This document shows, piece by piece, positions 59,283 to 64,000 of a stretch of 64,000 nucleotides of DNA; position 1 is the stretch's first letter; the number at the start of each line of letters is the position of its first letter. Origin of the DNA: Fen-183 sp036504335. Its GTDB lineage: Bacteria; Acidobacteriota; Thermoanaerobaculia; UBA5066. Where the stretch lies: positions 62,001 to 126,000 of the forward strand of contig DASXVJ010000023.1 of the NCBI GenBank assembly GCA_036504335.1. The letters run 5' to 3'. Below the pieces are notes generated by a model. The model made no database searches. It was not told where the DNA came from and was given only the letters and a program-made list of their open reading frames with translations. Made by a program: the position numbers and the translations under genes.

Positions 59283-59361
59283 CTGCCTGGGGGTGGCCCG
59301 AGAGGGCCTGAGATCACACCCCGGAACCTGATCCGGTTCGAACCGGCGTAGGGAAAGGCAG
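59283..59361 (+). ncRNA. TPP riboswitch (thi-box), likely translational
   Basis: The aptamer is closed by P1 CTGCC/GGCAG. It has the conserved CCTGAGATC core (59308 region) and the second-arm signature ACCTGATCCGGTTCGAACCG then GCGTAGGGAAAGG. These match the thiamin pyrophosphate riboswitch consensus. The ribosome site GAAGGA starts at the last base of P1 and lies 11 nt from the ATG at 59373, with no terminator hairpin between. TPP binding would therefore be expected to hide the ribosome site rather than stop transcription. Confidence 0.93.
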
Positions 59362-59372
59362 AAGGACACTCC

Positions 59373-61499
59373 ATGGCTTCCAGGTTCTCCCGGGCCCTTT
59401 CGGTTCTGGCCCTCGTGTGCGCGGGCCGCGCGGCCGCCCAGCAGCCGGTCCCGACTCCGACGCCCCCACCCGTCCCCGTCCCCGCGCGCTCCGAAAACGT
59501 CGTCGTGCAGGCGATCCGCGGCGAAGACGAGGCGCCCGTCACGAAGACCGACCTCGACCGCCCGGCGCTCGCGGAGAAGACGTGGGGGCAGGAACTCCCC
59601 GTGGTCCTCCAGGACACGCCGTCCGTGACCCAGTACTCCGAGACGGGCTCGGGACAGGGCTACGCGTACTTCACGCTGCGCGGCCTGTCGCAGACGCGCG
59701 TGAACATGACGTTCGACGGCGTTCCGCTGAACGAGCCGGAGGACTCGGCCGTCTACACGGCCGACTTCGGCAACCTCTCCCTGAACCTCGCGAGCGTCCA
59801 GGTCCAGCGGGGCGTCGGGACGTCGACGTTCGGCGCGGCGGCGTTCGCCGGCTCCGTGAACCTCGAGAGCCTCGATGCGACGCGCGAGAAGGGCCTGACC
59901 GTCTCGCTCGGCGGCGGCTCCTTCGGGACGGCGCAGGCGAGCGCCGTCTGGAACACGGGGACGTTCGGCGGGGGATGGCGGCTCTCGCTGCGGCCGTCCT
60001 GGCAGACGACGGACGGGTTCCGCGAGCATTCGGGCGTGCAGCAGGACAGCCTGTATTTCACGGCCGTCCGGGACTTCGAGACGTCGAGCCTGAGGATCTC
60101 GGGGTTCGTGGGCGAGGAGCGCATCCAGCAGGCGTTCTACGCGGTCGAGCCGGAGATCCTCGAGAAGAACCTCGCATACAACCCGATGTCGCCCGACGAG
60201 CGCGACCACTTCCACGAATACCTCGCGACCGCCCAGTGGACGCTCGCGCTCGGCGACGACTCGAGCCTTTCGCTCCAGCCCTACGCCGTGGGCGCGGGCG
60301 GCTGGTACCGCCTCTACGCGGACGCGGAACGCACGAACCTGCAGGAATACGGCCTGTCGTGGCTGTTCGGCGGCGGGATCGCGACGTACACGCGAAAGCT
60401 CGGCGGGTTCCGCCTGACGCTCGGCGCGAACGGCTACGGCTACAAATCCACGCACACGCAGGACGACGGGGACGGGACGCGCAACTACACGAACCACGGG
60501 ACGAAGAGCGAGCTGAGCGGTTTCGTGAAGCTGCTCGGCGACCTGGGGCGATGGCACCCGTTCCTCGACGCTCAGGTGCGGCACGCGCGCCTCGGCTACG
60601 AGGGAGACGTCGGCGAGACGTCGCAGGGATGGACGTTCTTCAACCCGAAGGCGGGCGTCCGCGTGGACCTTTCGCCGCGCGCGAGCGCGTACGTCTCCGT
60701 GGGCCGCGCCGCGCGGGAGCCCGGCCGCAGCGACCTTCTCTACGGGGAAGACAACGCGTCGGTCCTCCCGGACCTCTCGGCCGTGAAACCCGAGAGCGTC
60801 TGGGACTTCGAGCTCGGAGCCGAGTGGAAGACGAAGAGCCTGCTCTTCAAGGTGAACCTCTACGACATGGAGTTCGAGAACGAGATTGCGGCGACGGGGG
60901 AGCTTTCGGCGATCGGCATGCCCCTCAGGCGGAACGTGGACCGGAGCTTCCGCCGCGGGATCGAGATCGAGGCCGCGTGGCAGGTGCGGGACGCCCTGCG
61001 GATCACGGCCTCGATGAACGCGAGCCGGAACCGGATCTCGACGTGGACCCAGTTCTACGACGTCTACGACGCGAACGGGGACTATGCGGGCGCGACGAGC
61101 CGGACGTTCCACGACGTCGAGCCGGTCGCGACGCCGCCTTTCCAGGCGACGCTCGCGGCCGAGACGACGGCGCTGCGCGGGCTGACGATCGGCGCGGCCG
61201 GCCGGTACGTCGCGGCCTCGTGGCTGGACAACACGAACGCCGAGGGCCTCGAGGCCCCGAGGACGTTCCAGCTGGACGCGACGCTCGTCGTCGACCTCGC
61301 GCGCTGGATTCCCGCCGGCAAGCCGCGCCTGAAGGTGCAGGTGAACAACGTCCTCGACAACCGGAGGCTCTGGCCGCGCGGGTATTCGTACCTCTACGCG
61401 AACCGGGCCGCCGGCGGCGCCGAGACCCTCGCGGGCGTCCCCTATTACTACCCGCTCGCGACGCGCAGCGCGTACGTCTCGCTGAACCTCGGATTCTGA
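59373..61499 (+). CDS. TonB-dependent receptor under TPP control (thiamin uptake candidate)
   Basis: A 708-residue outer-membrane receptor. The signal peptide ends near RAAAQQ, and a Pro-rich stretch and a TonB-box-like ENVVVQA follow. The plug domain (about 60-165) has ELPVVLQDTPSVTQYSETGS, YFTLRGLSQTRVNMTFDGVP and VQVQRGVGTSTFG. The beta-barrel ends YVSLNLGF with a terminal Phe. The upstream TPP riboswitch implies that it imports thiamin or a precursor when TPP is low. Its stop overlaps the kinase start by 1 bp. Confidence 0.92.
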   Translation: MASRFSRALSVLALVCAGRAAAQQPVPTPTPPPVPVPARSENVVVQAIRGEDEAPVTKTDLDRPALAEKTWGQELPVVLQDTPSVTQYSETGSGQGYAYFTLRGLSQTRVNMTFDGVPLNEPEDSAVYTADFGNLSLNLASVQVQRGVGTSTFGAAAFAGSVNLESLDATREKGLTVSLGGGSFGTAQASAVWNTGTFGGGWRLSLRPSWQTTDGFREHSGVQQDSLYFTAVRDFETSSLRISGFVGEERIQQAFYAVEPEILEKNLAYNPMSPDERDHFHEYLATAQWTLALGDDSSLSLQPYAVGAGGWYRLYADAERTNLQEYGLSWLFGGGIATYTRKLGGFRLTLGANGYGYKSTHTQDDGDGTRNYTNHGTKSELSGFVKLLGDLGRWHPFLDAQVRHARLGYEGDVGETSQGWTFFNPKAGVRVDLSPRASAYVSVGRAAREPGRSDLLYGEDNASVLPDLSAVKPESVWDFELGAEWKTKSLLFKVNLYDMEFENEIAATGELSAIGMPLRRNVDRSFRRGIEIEAAWQVRDALRITASMNASRNRISTWTQFYDVYDANGDYAGATSRTFHDVEPVATPPFQATLAAETTALRGLTIGAAGRYVAASWLDNTNAEGLEAPRTFQLDATLVVDLARWIPAGKPRLKVQVNNVLDNRRLWPRGYSYLYANRAAGGAETLAGVPYYYPLATRSAYVSLNLGF

Positions 61500-62065
61500 T
61501 GGAGGTGCGGCGCGTCGTCCTGACGGGAGGCGAGTCGACCGGCAAGACGACGCTCGCCCGGGATCTCGCGGCGCGGTGGAAGACCGCGTGGGCCCCCGAG
61601 GCGGCGCGCGAGGTCGCGCGCGCCCGCCGGGGAGTCCTCGGGCCGGAGGACGTCCCCGTGATCGCGCGGGCGCACGTCCGGCTCGCGGACGAAGCCGCCC
61701 GGGCGGCGGAGGCGGCCGGCCGGCCGCTCGTCTTCCTCGACCAGGACCTGCTCTCGACCGTCGTTTACGCGCGGCACTACTACGGGAGCTGCCCGCCCTG
61801 GATCGTGCGGCTCGCGGCCGAGAGGCGCGGAGACCTCTATCTCCTGTGCGCCCCCGACCTTCCCTGGGAGTCCGACGGGGTACGCGACCGCCCCGGGGCG
61901 CGTGACGCGATCCACGCGCTCTTCGAGGAGGCGCTCGCCGCCGCCGGCGCCCGCACGGTGCGCGTCTCGGGCGCCGGGGCCGTCCGCGCGATCCGGGCCT
62001 CCGAGGCCGTCACGGAGGCTCTCGGCGACCGGCGGGCCTCTACCCGGCCAGGAGCGCCTTCCTGA
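61499..62065 (+). CDS. NadR-like P-loop kinase, candidate thiamin (vitamin) kinase
   Basis: A 188-residue AAA_28/NadR-kinase-like protein. Walker A is GGESTGKT (10-17); WAPEAAREVARA and FLDQDLLSTVVYARHYYG (the Walker B-like Asp and lid) match ribosylnicotinamide kinases. It starts at TGATG, coupled to the TPP-regulated receptor, so thiamin may be its substrate rather than nicotinamide riboside. No NMN adenylyltransferase domain is attached. Its last 26 bp overlap the convergent ppk2 gene. The substrate is inferred from context only. Confidence 0.82.
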   Translation: MEVRRVVLTGGESTGKTTLARDLAARWKTAWAPEAAREVARARRGVLGPEDVPVIARAHVRLADEAARAAEAAGRPLVFLDQDLLSTVVYARHYYGSCPPWIVRLAAERRGDLYLLCAPDLPWESDGVRDRPGARDAIHALFEEALAAAGARTVRVSGAGAVRAIRASEAVTEALGDRRASTRPGAPS

Positions 62066-62984
62066 CCGCGGCGAGCTCGCGGCTCTTCTCGGGCCCGACC
62101 TCGGGGTAGTGGAGGTCCAGGGAGTCCAGCGCGTCGATCACGGCCGCCGCGACGACGACACGCGTGAACCACTTGTTGTCCGCGGGGACGACGAACCAGG
62201 GCGACTCCTCGGTGGACGTCTCGCGGATCATCTCCTCGTACGCCCGCATGTAGTCCTTCCAGCGGGCCCGCTCCTTGACGTCCGCAGGCGAGAACTTCCA
62301 GTTCTTCTCCGGCTTGTCGATCCGCTCGAGGAACCGGCGCTTCTGCTCCTTGCGGGACACGTGGAGGAAGAACTTCCGGATGACGAACCCGTTGTTCGAG
62401 AGGTAGCGCTCGTAGCTCCGGATGTCGCGGTAGCGGTTCTCCCAGATGTCCTTCTTCACGAGCTTCGCCGGGAGCTTGGCGTTCCCGAGGAACTCCGGGT
62501 GCACCTTCACGACGAGGACGTCCTCGTAGTACGAGCGGTTGAAGATGCCGATGCGTCCGCGCTCGGGCAGCTGCTTGTTGCAGCGCCAGAGGAAGTCGTG
62601 GTCGAGCTCCTCGCTCGACGGGACCTTGAACGAGGCCACCTGGCAGCCCTGCGGGTTGACGCCCGACATCACGTGCTTGATGGCGCCATCCTTCCCGGCC
62701 GCGTCCATCGCCTGGAAGATCAGGAGGACGCCCCAGCGGTCCTGGGCGTAGAGCCGGTCCTGCAGCTCCGCGAGCGCCCGGATCCCGTTCTGCAGGGCCT
62801 CCTTCGCCTGCGGCTTCGCCTCCGAGCCGAGGCCCCCCGTGTTGCCGGGGTCGACGTGCCTGAGGCGGAACTTCCTGCCCCTGTCGACGCGGTAGGGCCG
62901 TGCGGATTTTCGGGCCTTCTTGATGAAGGCGGCGAGATCGGGCGCCGCGGTGCGGTCGTCTGCGTCGTTCTGCCTGCGGGACAT
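62040..62984 (-). CDS. ppk2: Polyphosphate kinase 2 (PPK2 family)
   Basis: A 314-residue single-domain PPK2. Walker A is MDAAGKDGAIK (about 93-103), preceded by the family sequence WGVLLIFQ. The lid and substrate residues are PSSEELDHDFLWRCNKQLPE, and the Walker B-like motif is IGIFNRSYYEDVLVVKVHP. KVSRKEQ-type HVSRKEQKRRFLERIDKPEK and NWKFSPADVKER complete the pattern. It transfers phosphate between polyphosphate and nucleotides (ADP/GDP or AMP class not resolved). AAGGAG precedes the ATG. Confidence 0.94.
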   Translation of the reverse strand: MSRRQNDADDRTAAPDLAAFIKKARKSARPYRVDRGRKFRLRHVDPGNTGGLGSEAKPQAKEALQNGIRALAELQDRLYAQDRWGVLLIFQAMDAAGKDGAIKHVMSGVNPQGCQVASFKVPSSEELDHDFLWRCNKQLPERGRIGIFNRSYYEDVLVVKVHPEFLGNAKLPAKLVKKDIWENRYRDIRSYERYLSNNGFVIRKFFLHVSRKEQKRRFLERIDKPEKNWKFSPADVKERARWKDYMRAYEEMIRETSTEESPWFVVPADNKWFTRVVVAAAVIDALDSLDLHYPEVGPEKSRELAAVRKALLAG

Positions 62985-63067
62985 GCGGGACTCCTTGCGG
63001 CGGATAGCCTACGCTCGAAGGACGGTCACGTGCGGCGACGGCCGGGCGACGCGGCGCCGCGAGGTCT

Positions 63068-64000
63068 CTAGCGGCGCCGCACCCCCAGGAGCGACAGGAG
63101 GAACGAGCCGAAGACGCCCTCGGCGCCGAGCACGAGGAAGAGAACGCCCGGAATCATCCAGCGCAGCGTCGCGCCATACGCGAGGTCGTGGAAGCCCGCG
63201 GCGCTCCAGGCCGATACGACGTGGCCCACGAGGCCCGCGCCGGCGAGGAGCGCGAGAACCGACACGGCGAGGCCCGTCTCGAGCGTGATCCACCGGTCGA
63301 AAAGGGACTCGAGGAGGGGATCCTGCGGCAGCAGGCCCTCCGTGATGCCGAAGATCTTCGCGCAGACGCCGAAGAAGACGGCCTGAGCGCCGACGAGAAT
63401 CATCGCGGCGCCTCCGAGGATCGAGTGGACGTCCCAGGTCGCGCCGAACGCGACACGCGGCCCCGGCAGCAGCCACAGGATCAGCGCGGCGCCGCCGAGC
63501 GCGAGCAGCAGGCCCGGCACGAGGAAAAGCCAGCGCGGCGAGTACAGGAGCAGGAACCGCAGGTGGCGCCAGCCGTCCCGCCACGTTCGAAGATGGGGGG
63601 GCCGCGACCGGCCGTCCTTGCGGAGCGTGACGGGAATCTCGGCTATGGTGAGGCCGAAAAGGGCGGCCTTCACGACCATCTCGCTCGCGTACTCCATGCC
63701 GGTCGTCCGGAGGTCGAGCCTCTCGAGCGCGACGCGTCGGAGTCCGCGCAGGCCGCAGTGGAAGTCCGAGACCGGCGTCCGGAAGAAGAGCCGCCCGAGG
63801 CCCGACAGGACCGGGTTGCCGAGCCAGCGGTGGAGCGGCGGCATCGCGCCCTTCTCGATGCGCCCGGCGAAGCGCGAGCCCATGACGAGGTCCGCGCCCG
63901 CTTCGAGGGCCTTCACGAAGTCCGGCACGGCGCCGAAGTCGTACGAGAGGTCGGCGTCGCCCATGACGACGTACGTTCCGCGCGCGGCCGCGAAGCCGCC
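63068..64000 (-). CDS. Glycosyltransferase family 2 with C-terminal membrane anchors, N-terminus missing
   Basis: The frame is open to the right edge (GGFAAARGTYVVMGDADLSY), so the true start is outside; 310 codons are visible. The metal-binding motif is MGDADLSYDF, then DLVMGSRFAGR and VSDFHCGLRGLRR, typical of dolichyl/undecaprenyl-phosphate glycosyltransferases. GMEYASEMVVKAA and GLTIAEIPVTLRKDGRSR follow. Four C-terminal helices anchor it. It would make a lipid-P-sugar donor for a GT-C enzyme. The ATG at 63964 is internal. Confidence 0.88.
   Translation of the reverse strand, partial: GGFAAARGTYVVMGDADLSYDFGAVPDFVKALEAGADLVMGSRFAGRIEKGAMPPLHRWLGNPVLSGLGRLFFRTPVSDFHCGLRGLRRVALERLDLRTTGMEYASEMVVKAALFGLTIAEIPVTLRKDGRSRPPHLRTWRDGWRHLRFLLLYSPRWLFLVPGLLLALGGAALILWLLPGPRVAFGATWDVHSILGGAAMILVGAQAVFFGVCAKIFGITEGLLPQDPLLESLFDRWITLETGLAVSVLALLAGAGLVGHVVSAWSAAGFHDLAYGATLRWMIPGVLFLVLGAEGVFGSFLLSLLGVRRR

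Noticed and set aside
57120..61112. A 1330-codon open frame on the minus strand opposite the antiporter and TonB receptor genes
   Set aside because: It is rich in Arg/Glu/Asp/Ala, has no recognisable motif, and covers real genes and the TPP riboswitch in antisense. Long antisense frames are expected where GC-rich codons leave few stops.

Overview
The window reads as chromosomal DNA of a high-GC, Gram-negative (diderm) bacterium. It carries TonB-dependent receptors, an AsmA/DUF748 protein, a DUF3943 outer-membrane-type protein, several secreted proteins with Sec signals, and a Rho/ClpXP/Lon/UvrA housekeeping core. An Oar-like carboxypeptidase-regulatory TonB receptor, PQQ-type sugar dehydrogenase pieces and secreted proteins with a 'PCRxIDTR ... 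DVNGYY' domain make Acidobacteriota a reasonable guess. That is an inference from gene style, not from a marker-gene tree. GTG and TTG starts and 4-bp gene overlaps are common.

Layout. 1-5.8 kb: a truncated PQQ sugar dehydrogenase, a small gene coupled to a nucleotidyltransferase (toxin-antitoxin-like), a head-to-head MacB-type ABC permease and ATPase, a secreted protein, an unknown membrane protein and a decayed pseudogene. 5.8-21.3 kb: a large surface-glycan locus, almost all on the + strand. It has an NDP-sugar epimerase, two methyltransferases, a Wzx-like flippase, GT2 and GT9 glycosyltransferases, a Wzy-like polytopic protein and a double GT-B fusion. It then has a PglC-PglD-PglE-PglF-like module predicted to start chains on undecaprenyl-linked di-N-acetylbacillosamine (or a close relative), and ends with a Wzz-like chain-length protein. 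21.3-24.7 kb: two divergent paralogous secreted proteins, each ending in the same 22-nt terminator hairpin. 24.7-33.5 kb: a DUF2142-like membrane protein, a MazEF-type toxin-antitoxin pair with a palindromic candidate operator, a second glycan cluster (GT4, GDP-mannose dehydratase, two GT2) and a sulfatase-like protein. 33.6-49.1 kb: uvrA, a conserved hypothetical, tRNA-Lys, an S9 peptidase, tRNA-Leu, then tig-clpP-[DUF3943, reversed]-clpX-lon-engB-rho. 49.2-59.3 kb: an Oar-like receptor, a TGS GTPase, a DUF748 giant and a KefB-like antiporter. 59.2-62.1 kb: a TPP-riboswitch-controlled TonB receptor coupled to a NadR-like P-loop kinase, probably a thiamin uptake unit. 62-64 kb: PPK2 and a truncated GT2 with membrane anchors.

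The main points for follow-up are: the thiamin receptor/kinase unit; the inverted paralog pair with duplicated terminators; the bacillosamine-type initiation module beside Wzx/Wzy/Wzz; a family of short AT-richer repeats that recur inside genes and between them; and a recurrent -10-like hexamer exactly 6 nt before start codons that suggests leaderless mRNAs. No CRISPR array, complete insertion sequence, rRNA or replication origin was seen.
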